Below are positions 10,522 through 22,305 of a stretch of DNA of 64,000 nucleotides, one piece after another; within the stretch, counting starts at the first letter, position 1; every line of letters starts with the position of its first letter. A program made the position numbers and the translations under genes. The stretch lies in contig NQMI01000095.1 in the NCBI GenBank assembly GCA_002270565.1, positions 1-64,000 of the forward strand, given 5' to 3'. Source of the stretch: Stenocarpella maydis. Its lineage: Eukaryota > Ascomycota > Sordariomycetes > Diaporthales > Diaporthaceae. Below the pieces are notes generated by a model. The model saw only the letters and a list, made by a program, of their open reading frames with translations. It was not told the DNA's origin and made no database searches.

Positions 10522-12337
10522 TGGTCGGCTGGTCGGGTCGGTCTGCGATGCGACGCTGGCTTAAATCCTACAGCACACGGCAATGGGAGAATAGCAGGCC
10601 TGGGTTCCTGGATCCAACCGGCCAGGGTGCCTGACCCTTTTCGGGCCATCACCTGTCAGACGCCGTTCAGTTCCGTCCCTCGATAAGACAAACGCAGGTG
10701 GTGGCCTGGGGCAAAGGCAAGATACAGAAAGAAAAAAAAAAGATGGAAAGCGGAGAGCACTGACACTGATACAAAACCGCCACCGGCATAAACATGGTCT
10801 GGACCCGCGGCTTGGGCGTCGTCTCATGTGCCTGTCCAGTACTCACCTGGTACCCGACAAACTGCACCATGTTCCTTTCTGGCCATGTGTCTGGCTGGGC
10901 TGGCTGGGCTAGCTGGCTTCTAACTTTCCGCGGACAAAGCAGCCGGACGTTTCCCTCCCCACCCGGACTGCCAGACCGTCCACCCACCTTGTGAACCCCT
11001 GCCGGTCTTCCGCTTCCATTCCCCTTCCATCGTGCTTCTGCGCTCCACACAAGACAAACCCTTCGTGCCCAAATCCCCCTGATTTGGAATCGCACCGCCC
11101 TCAGAAGGCTTGTTCCTGTCTGTGGTTCTGCTTGCTGCCCGAGCGGAAATTGTACCTCGCCTCGGCCTCATCATCCGCTCCGTCTCGCACAGGGTTGGCA
11201 CGATTGGGAGGCGGTGTCGGCGCTCAAAGGGCTTCCACAATCTCCCTGACCGCTTCGAGATCAGATCCTCCGAGGACAAAGGGACGGCGGCTTCCACATG
11301 GTTACTTGATGCTGTGCCTGCGAGGGGGCCCAGGGACAATACAGCGTGTGCGCACTCATGAGCCCAAAATAACTCTCCCACCGTCAGCATTGCCGTAGCA
11401 GAGTGGCAGCCCACGCAGCACAGCCCGGACTATTCCTAGAATTTCCTCGAAACGTGGCAGCCTTGGTAATTGCCATTAGATATACCCTCTGGCGGAGATG
11501 GCACTTCCACTTCTGCAAACCTGCACAGGCCTTGACAGATCGATCGCCCTGGCCCTGCAAGACGCAAGACGCAAGACGCCAGACGCAACATGCAGGACAC
11601 GCGGGGTTGAGCATGTCATACTGTAGTCAGGAAGTCCACCCCAAGGCGGCACAGATCATCATAATTGCGACACGCCCTTTTTCCACATTCCGAGGCCATG
11701 TCGCTATTCCAATATTGGCCCGACCCGAGAGGTGGTGGCTTGATCAGCCCCGAGACATCCGGGCGATGTGGATTTTCTTTGAAATCTCTGGCTCCGTTTC
11801 CTCTTAACTGGCAGGTTTGTAAACGGTACTCCGTACACTGGCCTTTTTTCTTCTTCTTTTTTACTTCTCTCTTCTTTTTTCTGGTTACCCCGGCACCACC
11901 TGGAGGTCCCTAGGACCCCACGCCAGTTGGGGGGGCAAGGGGAGGCAAAAGACTGCTCAGGGTTCCGGCGGCCGCGGTGGGACCCAAGACACGATTCTTT
12001 CTCGGCCCTGCTAGGGGAAGGCTTCCGGGCAGGGAAACAAAACAAAGCCATGGAGGGCTGGAAGGCTCCAAATGTAGCGGTAAGCGGCGGCTCTCATGGA
12101 CCGGGTGGAGTGCTAACAAGTCAGGGGAAACCGAAGCCAGCGGCGGAGTGACACGTGGTGACGGGGCCGGCCTGTTCAGGGTGGTGGTGCGCAGGGCCTC
12201 GCGCGGTAATGCACTGCGGTAATGGGCTGAGAATATCGGACGCCCGATAGATACGACCCCTCGCACACGGCAGATATCCATCTGCTATCTACTACGCCAG
12301 GACATGGCATGCTGATCAGGCTGAGAGACGGCTGGCT

Positions 12338-12371
12338 AGGTATTGAAGGCTTGAAGGCTTGAAGGCTTGAA
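12338..12371. repeat. 9-bp tandem repeat (TTGAAGGCT-like)
   Basis: Three to four direct copies of a TTGAAGGC unit, ending in a partial copy. Confidence 0.8.
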
Positions 12372-12844
12372 AGTCCAGTCGGTCGCGTTAGGTAGAACAC
12401 ACAGCACCAGGCGGAGGAGCTAATAGAGGCACACCGTGATCGTCCGGCCAGCGGACCGACGACAAGGCAGATGCCGTCTCACCTCATCTCACCTCATCTG
12501 ACCTGTCTGTCCGTCCACCCATCACCGCCAGGACAGGCACACATGCTCCGTACACACAACACACACAAAACACAAGCCTCCCCCTTGCACGAGCCAGCTG
12601 TGCCACCGCTGGCTCGATCGGCCTGACAGCTCACTGTCCACCCAGCCAAGCCAGCGAGCTCTCACGTAGCGCAAATCTTTGCACTGGGGTTGTCTTGTTT
12701 TCCTTGTCCAAATGAGCCTGAAGAAGTCGGCCCAGGTGATCGGGACCGCTCAGCAGGGCGCGCTACCTGGACATGCCGATCGATCTACCGTGGGTGTAAC
12801 ACTTTCCCACCATGTCATAGCCCACCATGGTACTATTTCTCTCG

Positions 12845-12890
12845 GGGGGGGGGGGATGGNCCTCCTCCTCCTCCTCCTCCTCCTCCTCCA
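12845..12890. repeat. G-run, single N and (CCT)n microsatellite
   Basis: A run of about ten G is followed by GATGG, one undetermined base at 12860 and about ten CCT triplets. The N probably marks a base-calling problem in the homopolymer and microsatellite. Confidence 0.85.
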
Positions 12891-14178
12891 CCAGCTGCCT
12901 GGGGCGTCCCGGTTCTACTGGTCTGGTCCCCCTCCACCGCCGGCACCACCAGAAAGACCACACCACGCAAGCCCAAGCCACACACGCCACGCTACATCAC
13001 CACCCGAGCCAGGCCGACCGCCATGTTTGCTGGCCTGATTTCTGCGGGAGGAAACGCTAAGGAGAGAAGGTAACCTCCCACGCCCGCCCCGCGAGAGAAA
13101 GGTGGTGGGACAGCAGCAACAGCCATCCGGGGGCGGGGGGCGCATGGGAAGGGTAAGTTTGTCTCTCGTCCGGCGGGTAATAAGCACAAAAGGCCAGCGA
13201 GCGAGCGCAGGACGTGAGACAATATAGCCAAGATATATTAGTCGGTGCGCGGCGATAGGCAGGCTGCAGCCCGTGGGAATGCACAGACAGGTATTGATAG
13301 ATAGGTAGTCGTGGTCAACCATACACCTTCTTCCACATATCTGTCTGCTCGGCTGCCCTCTTCCCATCGGCGAGTAGGCTGGCTCAGCTGGGCTGACTAT
13401 CCATCTACGCTGCTGCTCCGAAAAGCGATGCTTGTACGACCGTAAATCATGTCCCCTTCCAGATGCTGCCGCCCGACTTGACACCTAACCTGACAGCCTG
13501 CCTGCTAGACTATGTAACATGGTCTTTTGTCGGGGCCTCTCAACCGAGGCTCAAGGGTAAGCAAAGAGGGCAAAATAGCCGTGCCTCAAGGGCGCCGTCA
13601 TGTGGCCTTGGGACGTGGGACAGACGCCACCGTGGGCCGTCGCGATCGGGAACGGCGCACAGGTGCCAGGTCATCACTCGAGGTACAATGACTGTTGGCA
13701 CGCCGGTCCGATTACACTACATTCGCTGCATAATGCCCTAAAGATTTCCTATTCTACCTAGTCTGTGGTTCTGAAAATGCAACTATCCAAATGAGAACGG
13801 GGGAGGCTATCCTGATTGAGGTGCCTTGAGGGGGGGTATCCTATCCTGCGACAAAGACGACAAAAGACAGTCGGTCATCCACCGCACCATCCAGTCCCTT
13901 AAACTAGACGTATATACTGCAGGATGTTCTTGGTCCCCATGCCATGTTGCTCTTGTCTGTCCAACCCTGATGTATTAAGCCCGACATGAAGACCAAACAC
14001 TTCGGACCAGCTCCAGCCCGGTCGAAGGAAGCCCCGGCATTGTCGCGTCTCTATCACTTGCACTCGGCGCCGGTCCGGCCCGATGCTTCTTCTATACTGA
14101 TCGTCGAATGTCATTTAGCAGCGTATTAACCCATTTCCAATATCATGATGTGCCTCGTAAGCCTCAACGTGGGACGCC

Positions 14179-16192
14179 CTACTCCCTGATTGCCGACTCT
14201 CTCGGGCTTACAACCTCCTCTTTCTTCGCGAACCACCCGCCGATCCAGCTCTGGCGCTTGTTGGCCGCGGCCTGCGCCTCGTTGTTCTCCTGCACCAGCC
14301 TAAGTGGGCGAGGCTTGTTGCCCGCGTCGAACTTCTGTGTGACCTTCTTCTCGCGCGGTGGGCTGTGGTTTGGCGTGCTGCTGATTGTGTCCTTGTCATT
14401 CGTCATCTGGGACGACGAGTCGCCGCTGACGCTCGACGTCTCCGAGCGCATGCCCGGGAAGTTCCCAGGGACAGAGCTGGCCGTGGCACCAGACGTGTTG
14501 CGCTCGCGCTGGTGGCTGAAGAAGGTCTGGGAGTTTCGCGAGATTGGGGATAGGGGTCCGTCGGGCCCCTTGTACATCTGATTAACAACAGACGCGGCCC
14601 CGGTGATCTGCTCGCTCATGGGTCGCACACGCCGCGTGGACTGCGAGCGCCCCATCCCGATCGGAATACTTGGTGCCGTGTCGGGGTTGGAGAACTGCGC
14701 GAGGTTAGCGGCGGTCGGCATCACCGACATGGGCCTTGGTCGGGGCTTTGTGGCCGCGGTTGGGTTGGAGATAGCCATTGACTTGGCCCGCTGCAGCACG
14801 AAGGAGCCAGAGGCCTCCCTGGGCGGCGGAGGCAGGTCCTTGTTGGTGTCCGGCTTGCCCCCGGACTCGGTCTGGTCGAGGATGTGCTCAAAGTCCTGGT
14901 GCTGCAACAGGCGCTCGATGATTCTGTTAATATAAAGCGTCAACGCCTTGTTCTGGTCCTTCATGGACCGCACCTCGGCCTCGAGCCGGCGGACGATATC
15001 GGTCTGTTCCTCTCCGTCGGCGGCGTCGCCAAGCTCGTCAGCAAGACTTGCCCCCCCTGCCTTGCCCTCGAGGGCGGCCAGCGCATCGTCGTTGCTCTGT
15101 GGGCCGCCCATGTAGCTGAAGTCACTGTTCTTGAAGTCGCCGTTCAGGGTCTTCTCCTGCAGCAGCAGCTGGTAGCTCTCGTTGTCCTCCATGAGGCGCG
15201 CGTTGGCCATGCGGGTCTCCATGAGAAGCTTCTCGACCTCCTGCAGCCTGCCGCCGCCGCGGTTCTCGGACTCGACGAGCTTGATCTGAGCCTCGGCCAG
15301 TTCCAGGCGCAGGGACTCGATAAGCTTGTCCTTCTGCATGACGAGTTTTGACTGGTTCCTGGAGTCGCTGCGCTGCAGAGATGCAGGTGGTGCAAAGCTG
15401 CCACCTTCGAGACCAGGAGAGGCCGGGTTTACTGGTTGGTGAACAATTAGCATCTCGCCGGTTGCGCGAGGGGCAGGGTCGGCAACGCCCTGTCGGGCCT
15501 CTGTCCTGGTACTTACGGGACCTTGTAGAGCGGACCTCATCGTCGTTGTCCTCCTTGCTCATCTTCTGGTTGAGAGAGTCCTTGAGCCGTGCGATGATCA
15601 TCTGCAGCTGCTCCTCGCGATTTGACATTTCCTCCTTCTCCTTGACCATGGACGAGCGCTCAGCCTCATAGATGGCCTCCATCTCCCTGATCTTCCTGGT
15701 GGACTCGCGTTGCTCGTTCTGCAGGGCCTCGATCTGTTCCTCGTGCTCATGGCACTTCTCTTCGTATTTGACCTGCTCGCTGATTGTCTCGTCGAGCCTG
15801 GACTGGAGCACCTCTGCTTGCTTCCTGTAGTCCTCGGATGTGGTCTCGGCCTTTGCTAGCCTGTCCTTGAGGTCGTCGAGCAGTGCGACGGTCTCGGCAC
15901 GAGCGGCCTCCTCAGCCTCGACGGTGGCGGTGTTGCTGGACGGACCGTTGGCGCTCGCAAGGGGTGACTCCCGCCTTTGTCCTGCAGCGGCGCGGGCGGA
16001 GACTGGCGTGCCTGACCGGAAGGAGCGCGATCTGGCATGGCTTTGTGAAGCCCCGCCAGCACCAGCACCAGCAGCGGAGGTGGGCGTGGAGGAGCGAGGG
16101 GTGGCACGCGAGGGCGAGGGGGACGACGATGTCAGGGTCGAGTTTGGGTCCCGACCCGTGACAGGCGGTTTCTTGGCCGCAACGGTTGACAT
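14179..16192 (-). CDS. Coiled-coil protein resembling fungal 'M protein repeat' proteins
   Basis: Two exons, 16192-15517 and 15431-14179, are joined across an 85-nt intron (GTAAGT donor, GCTAAT branch point, AACCAG acceptor) that keeps the frame and gives 642 residues. The ATG at 16192 begins MSTVAAKKPPVTGRDP and is the only in-frame ATG in this part. Residues ~1-75 are Ser/Thr/Pro/Ala-rich. About 75-225 and 245-335 are long heptad-like Glu/Lys/Arg-rich coiled coils. The remainder is a basic, Ser/Pro-rich tail with clusters such as KPRPRPMSV and a conserved-looking WIGGWFAKK near the C terminus. The pattern recalls fungal coiled-coil proteins annotated as M-protein-repeat proteins, some thought to bind microtubule-organising or septal components, but that link is from memory. 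Function unknown; a structural or scaffolding role is inferred from architecture only. Confidence 0.8.
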
Positions 16193-19100
16193 GATGCTGA
16201 TTACGGAGACGTTATCTCGTTGTTGATGTTGTGTTTCGAGAATGTCTCGGCTGGGCTGAAGAGAAAGAAACAAATAAAGAGTCAGAGAAACACGCTAGGT
16301 ACCGCGGATAGCGGTAAATAACAGGAGTTGCAGAGCGCGAGGAAAAAAAGGTTAAGCAAGATGCGGTGAGAGAGGTGGTCCGTACCTACTCTCCTCTTCT
16401 CTGGATGCTGTCAAAGTGGATATCCGGTTGGGAGGATGGGATTGCGACTAGCGCGATGCCATGGGGGAGTAGCAGCGGACAAGCGATTTGAAGTAGAGTA
16501 TGCAATTGTGGGTGCGGACGGGGTGACTGACTGTCTGCTCTGTTCTGCCTGTGTGTGTGTGTGTGTGAGTGAAGGATGTTGCTGGCGAAAAGACAGCAAG
16601 ATGTGTGGTTGGGTGTGTTTTGTGTTTCGCATGCGCGCCAGAGTTTAGCAACGAGAACTGGATTCTGCAAGGCGCAGGTGGCGCTGGCAGGTCTCGAGGA
16701 ACGCGATTGACTCGATGCAAATCCACGGCAGACAGGCACAGAGAAGGGACCTGGGGGATTCCGGGAGCAGCAAGGCACGTCCCCTCGTCCAGTCAATGGC
16801 CTCGGCAGCGATCGGCAGAGCAACCAGGCGTGCCAGGGGAACAAGAACCTGCTAGCGCTGTGTTAAGGTTCTCAGGCGAGCTTGTATGGGCTGCATAAAC
16901 AGAAAGGGAGAGGTGGGTGTGAGTGGGTTCCTCCGTCTCGGCACTCCCCCAACCGCAGGGGGGCAATTGGTCTGTGCTGTCCCACGCTGACATCCCACTC
17001 AGCTAGGCACGCCTGGTCACCTGGAAGTGCCAGAGCCCAGAATCGCGCGCTGCCCCCTTTTCCTTTCCAATCAGCAGCCCCGACGAACCACCAACATCGT
17101 CAATCCCAGACTATGGAATGCCGCAATGTCAGACTGTGAGAGTTGAGCACATAGTACCAGACTGCTACCCTACACTCTAATCTGTGCAGTGCATGTGCAA
17201 GAGCCTCCTCATACGAAATGGGAAATACTGTGTGTCGTGGGTTGTGGTGCCTGTCCGGCATTCGAGCCTGGGCCGACTGGCGGATTGGTTGAGTCGGGCT
17301 GCTCTCTATCTGACTCGGAACGTTACCTCTCCAGTCCCAGGCCCCATCCAGCAGACATCGACTGCCATTTGATTACATGGCTCCATGCCCATCCATCTAT
17401 TGACTGGCTTGGCTCCTGGGCCAGTAACCCCCGGAACACAGAGCATGTCGAACGACCATTGAAACAACCGGGTCACAATAGTGACTCAACCAGCTCGCTG
17501 TCGTTGCGAGCAACATCCCAGTCTGATGTCCCACCCGACCTGGTCCGGGCACAGGCGCAGGCACAGGCGCAGGCACACGCACAATGCACAGACTCGACCG
17601 ACAGCAGACGCTTCTTAGGCCTTCCCAAGGGTTCGGATCTTCCATGCCCTGGGCTGGGCTGACTGGCGTACTTGGTATATCCGTATACTTTTAAGGGTGC
17701 CCAGCTGCCTTTAACGAACAAAAACTAACAATGCCTCCTCTACTGTCCTCATTTGCCAGCTCATCTCCATGTTTATGCCGCACAGCAACGCCCCGGCTAT
17801 ACCGCATGTCCCAGCAATAGTGTCCGCCGTAAGCTCCACGTGACTAAGCAGGCATGAGGTCTCCCTCGGCCAGACGGCAACATCAAATTTCGGTTCGTCT
17901 GGTGGCTTGCCAACATAAACCCAGGACCTTTTCCGAGGTACACTTTTCATGGTCATGGATATACAACGGGCCTCGCCTTCCCTTGTACTATGCAGTCATA
18001 ATGGACCCCGGAAGTCAGGAGGGGAACATCTCCTATCACTGCCTCCGACCATGGGGTCGAACCAGCCAAACAGACATCCTGGCGCCTCGCGAGAATTAGC
18101 GCTCCGAGGCGGGCTCCCCATCCCCATGTGCGAACATGCCGAGCTGCACCGCCGATGATGTCGACGGGAATGGGCCTTCCATCGCCTGTTTCCTCCTCAC
18201 CTCCAGCTCCAGATTTTTGGGCAGCCCTGGTCAACAGGCGCTCAGTGCTCCAGCGGGTTCAGCGGAGATAGATCCACCTCGGCCTTGTCCGTGTTCTCCG
18301 CGCTTTGCTGGCGAGGCCTGCGAGGGTGGTGAAGTCCGTCCAGGACCCAGGCCGCCAGGCTGCCAGGCCGTTTGTTTGCTGACCAGGAACTTTGAGTCGA
18401 GCGCGCGATCCGATGCGCGGCTTCGACCCCGGCACGTACACAATGGATGTCGCCTTACTGCATTGGTCAAGATGCGGGACTCTCTGACTGGTGATATCAC
18501 AAGAAAATGGCGTTGTGTAGGAAGCTGAATGTTCGCAACATGTCTCTATCCTGGGGTCAACTGACCTCGCGACACCGCCATGATATGCCAGAGAAAGGGG
18601 ACGGGGGATATGAATTCCTTGAGGCCCTACGTTCCATGCAAATAATAGCATTTTAGGAAAGACCTCACGCAAGACACACAACATCGTCTTTTCGGGAACC
18701 TCTTGCTCCCAATACTAATGCTGATGCGACTGCGAATGCTCCGCCTTCACACACACCACGTAATGGCATCTGGCCATCAAGGCTATGCCACACCAGCCCC
18801 CCGACAGGTCAATACACATGTACCAGTTTTGCTGAGGGCAATGACCCGTACTTGGATGCCTCGGACATGGCCTTTGGGGGCGGTCCCCGGCAACTGGAGC
18901 AATATCTCTGCCGACCAGCTTTATGGCCCAGTATGAGGAGGCTGAGGCATAGCTGAGCCCGAGGGTACGGCAGGCTCCTCTGCTTCTTGGCGGAACGGAC
19001 TTGGTACCATAACAAAGACCACCTGGTGAAGTTCTTTTGTCTTGCAAGATGAGCAATTCGCTGTCAGAACGACCTGTGTCCGGTCATTTAGACGGCCAGT

Positions 19101-20136
19101 GGTGTCTCCTTTAAATGCCTGACAGCCTTCGTCAAGCCAAGGCTCCTTACTGCCTTGGGGAATCCGTGTCCGCTCAGAATATGGGAGCAATGCTTTGGAG
19201 GGTTGGTGATCTGCATCTGGGGCTTTAAGAGGACTGTACGTGTGTTGGAAATTAGTACCCAACCCGGGTCTTGATGGATGGACTTGGTGTGAGCAATGGA
19301 AAAGTCCACGAGCTTATAACTCTGGCCTCGGCGTAGGTTCTCCGATGTGAATGTCGCCCCCGGATGCACATATCATTCCGCCCTTGAGATACCTGCCAAC
19401 CGCATCATGTTCATCACAACTCCGGCGGTAATCTCTGAGTGGCGGTGGCTGTTCAAGATACCCAATAAGCCTCTTCCTACGAAACTCATTCTAGGGAGCC
19501 ACCTCGACGTTATTGATCGTGTTGGGCGAGCGCCGTCCAGGAACGCCGCCTTCCAGAAGTATTCGCTCATCGACTGCAGGTCTCGAGAAGTCGAACAGGT
19601 TGAGGACAGACTCAGTCAAGCACCCTACGGTGCTGGCTGTCTGAACAGCAGCACATTGGACATTTTGGAGGCACACATAATCCACCATGTCGCCAGTAGC
19701 GACCTTGTGTCGCGGGCGTGCCCAATCCGTACAAGAGCAACCAGGACGGCCGGACACACATCACAGATACCATTTGAAGGCCTGTGGGGGCTAGGAAGAT
19801 GCACGGCATGCTGGACGGGTCACTTGAGGCTTGCACAGGTTGCCTAAATTTCATGAATGCCGAGACAGTGACGCGGCCAGTTGTGAATTGAGGCTGGGTG
19901 AAGCAGATCTCATAATGCTACCCTATAGTCATTGAGAGGCCGGTAGACCTCATCACTTCGTGGTCTGTCATTCATGACAACCTGGTATCATGCCCTGTAT
20001 GTAGAAGAAAAGCTTTTCCGTTCCCATGCTATGTGGCTATTTACCGACCATGCAGCAAGTGTCCACATCGCCATTGCCCAACCGGACGCCGTGACCATGA
20101 CGCCTGCCACCCTAGTATGAGGGGTCAAGCAACACT
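16193..20136. other. Long intergenic stretch without recognised gene
   Basis: Nearly 4 kb with only short competing frames, the longest about 166 codons at 19347-19847 with no family signature. The left part includes a (GT)n run at about 16552-16567 in the upstream region of the coiled-coil gene. Several Cys- and Trp-containing frames on the minus strand between 19088 and 19854 could be parts of a decayed gene, but I could not assemble them. Confidence 0.4.
17549..17583. repeat. 12-bp tandem repeat (GCACAGGCGCAG)
   Basis: Between two and three direct copies of a GCACAGGCGCAG unit, with a degenerate copy at the right end. Confidence 0.75.
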
Positions 20137-20749
20137 TTAGGAAGCCTGCTCGCTGAGGATGTCGGAGTCACCAGCGTCGAGGACGGCCATGGTGGAGCAT
20201 CGGAAGAGCTTTCCGCAGGCAGTACCCAGCTCGATCTGAGCGGAGAGGTCAGCCAAATGCGTTTACCCTCCAGAGAAAACAGGTCTCTCCTTCGCTGGGT
20301 CGGGGTCACTGGCCAGACGATGCTGCCGTGTCCACGGTAAAAGAAGACGTGTATTTGTGCATTCTTCTCCCCGATTGTTCTTGTCTTCCTGTGCAGCCGC
20401 TCATGGAGGTAAACTTACGTTGGTGCCACCATAGTGGTGGACGGGAGCCTTAGACAGCATAGAGTAGTACTCGAGCTCAGACTTGCGGAGAGGAGGGGTA
20501 TTGCCGGCAATCAGGACCAGCTTGGCCTTGCCAGAGCGGAGGGCTATAGAGAGAGCTCGTCAGTCAGGGTTCACATCACATAAATGGCGGGACTTCACGC
20601 AGGACGCAAGAGGCATCAACACCACCACATTCGGCAGACTTACCCTTGAGGGTGGACTTGTAACCCAGAACGACCTTACCCGACTTCATCACCAGGGCGA
20701 GGCGAGAGTTGAGGGTGTCACCGGTCTTGGTCTTCTTCTTGGGGGCCAT
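20137..20749 (-). CDS. RPL30: 60S ribosomal protein eL30
   Basis: Three exons (20749-20644, 20543-20419, 20235-20137) give 109 residues, the usual size of eL30. Exon 1 encodes [19 protein letters not shown], exon 2 [20 protein letters not shown] and the [13 protein letters not shown] segment, and exon 3 [19 protein letters not shown] through DAGDSDIL. All are hallmarks of this L7Ae/L30e-fold protein of the large subunit near the central protuberance region. Introns are 100 nt (GTAAGT/TATAG) and 183 nt (GTAAGT/CTCAG); phases 1 and 0 are consistent throughout. The gene is divergent from RPL10 with 463 bp between start codons, suggesting shared control. Nothing unusual apart from the rather long second intron. 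Confidence 0.95.
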
Positions 20750-21212
20750 CTTGACTGATTTGTGTCGGTGATCGGGTGGTGATCAGGGGTCTGGTCGATG
20801 ATGGGATGCGGGTGGGTTGTCAAGAAAAAAAAGGATCGCATCCAAATTGGTCTCGCCGGGCGTGAGAAAAGTTGGCTTGCAGCAACTTTTTCGCAGCACT
20901 ACTGAGAGCCGGGCAGTGGAGACCTGCCAGCCAACCACAGCGGCGCAACCGCCCACCTAACCCTACCTGCCCCTCACGTGAATTAGTGGGACCCGCTCGG
21001 CGGGCGGGATAGAGCGCACTCCGAGGGATAGGTAATCGCATCACAGAAGGGGTTTCAGGCGGTTGTGCTTTGAAATCAGGCCAGGAGACGGCAAAACCAG
21101 AAAAGAGGGACGCCCCCCGTCATTACCACCCTCCGCCCACACCACACCCAGCAGCAACGAAGCAAACCTACCACACGACACATCACCGTCCATAAGACAG
21201 AAATCAGTCAAG
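20750..21212. promoter_or_regulatory. Bidirectional ribosomal-protein promoter with telobox and CACGTG
   Basis: The 463 bp between the divergent RPL30 and RPL10 start codons contain AACCCTA at 20959-20965 (a telobox, the Tbf1-type site) and CACGTG at 20975-20980 (the Cbf1-type E-box), ten bases apart and near the middle. Both motifs are known from ribosomal-protein promoters of many ascomycetes. That they act here is inferred. Pyrimidine-rich leader sequence follows on the RPL10 side. Confidence 0.65.
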
Positions 21213-22305
21213 ATGGCCCGTCGTCCTGCCCGCTGCTACCGCTACTGCAAGAACAAGGTGAGCAACGACCCTGCGAGCGCTGCACGCTGAGGAGGGTGGA
21301 TGAGCTCGGTTGGGAGGCACCATGAAAACATTCGAGATAAACAAGAAAAAAAAGGAAAAAATCACGGTCTCGAGGCGTTGTCGAAATGATGGATAGGATG
21401 ATGCATACTTGGACCCAACGACTCGACCTCCGGGTTTTTTTCGATGCTCTCTGTCGGATTGCTGCGAGTTTGTGGAGGTCTTCAAGGGGCCAGCCTCCAA
21501 ACCCGTAGAGATCCTCCGTGGTGCTTCTACCAGCCGAGCACATCCACCTATGCCTCACACGGCACCATCGCGATGGAATTGCAAGCAGTATCGCTGACCT
21601 GAATGACCTCAGCCCTACCCCAAGTCCCGGTTCAACCGTGGTGTCCCCGACCCCAAGATCCGCATCTACGATCTTGGCCGCAAGCGTGCCACCGTCGACG
21701 ACTTCCCCCTCTGCATCCACCTCGTCTCCAACGAGTATGAACAGCTGAGCTCCGAGGCCCTCGAGGCCGCCCGTATCTGCGCCAACAAGTACCTCGTCAA
21801 GGTTGCCGGAAAGGAGGGCTTCCACCTGCGTGTCCGCGCTCACCCCTTCCACGTCGTCCGTATCAACAAGATGTTGTCTTGTGCCGGTGCCGATAGACTG
21901 CAGACTGGTATGCGTGGTGCCTGGGGCAAGCCCAACGGCACTGTCGCCCGTGTCAACATCGGCCAGATCATCATGTCTGTCCGCACTCGTGACTCCAGTA
22001 CGTATATGCCCAACACCCCCTCTCAGGCCTTGCCTTGCTAGCCTCCGGACCTTACTAACATGCAAAAACCAGACCGTGCCACCGCCCTCGAGGCCCTCCG
22101 CCGATCCCAGTACAAGTTCCCCGGTCGCCAAAAGATCATCATCTCCAAGAACTGGGGCTTCACCCCTCTCCGTCGCGAGGAGTACCTGGAGAAGAAGGCT
22201 GCCGGCCGCGTCAAGGTCGATGGTGCCTACGTGCAGTTCCTGACCAACCACGGCCCTCTGGAGCACAACATGAAGCGCTTCCCCGAGGCATTCTCCGAGG
22301 CTTAA
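21213..22305 (+). CDS. RPL10: 60S ribosomal protein uL16 (L10)
   Basis: Three exons (21213-21257, 21613-21997, 22073-22305) encode 220 residues, the family length. The protein starts [15 protein letters not shown], continues [20 protein letters not shown] and includes the [20 protein letters not shown] segment. These are diagnostic for uL16, the late-assembling large-subunit protein that lines the tRNA corridor and is loaded with the chaperone Sqt1. Intron 1 is 355 nt and splits the gene right after codon 15, a common layout for fungal ribosomal genes. Intron 2 is 75 nt with a perfect ACTAAC branch point. Splice phases are 0 and 1. It shares its promoter region with RPL30. Confidence 0.96.

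Larger units (their letters stand above)
8539..14178. other. Long gene-free stretch rich in simple repeats
   Basis: About 5.6 kb without a recognisable gene. It contains the upstream region of VAC7 and, at its right end, the 3' flank of the coiled-coil gene. Open frames here are short, overlap on both strands and translate to low-complexity peptides. It is punctuated by homopolymer runs and tandem repeats listed separately, and by one N at 12860. Lineage-specific small genes or non-coding transcripts cannot be excluded from sequence alone. Confidence 0.5.

Noticed and set aside
18030..18080. T-loop-like GGTTCGA on the minus strand suggesting a tRNA
   Set aside because: The flanking 5-base stem does not pair and no D-arm or acceptor stem was found.
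19088..19854. Several minus-strand frames that might form a multi-exon gene
   Set aside because: No splice combination or family motif could be established by eye.
21208..22266. 352-codon minus-strand open frame
   Set aside because: Antisense of RPL10, crossing its introns; no family features.
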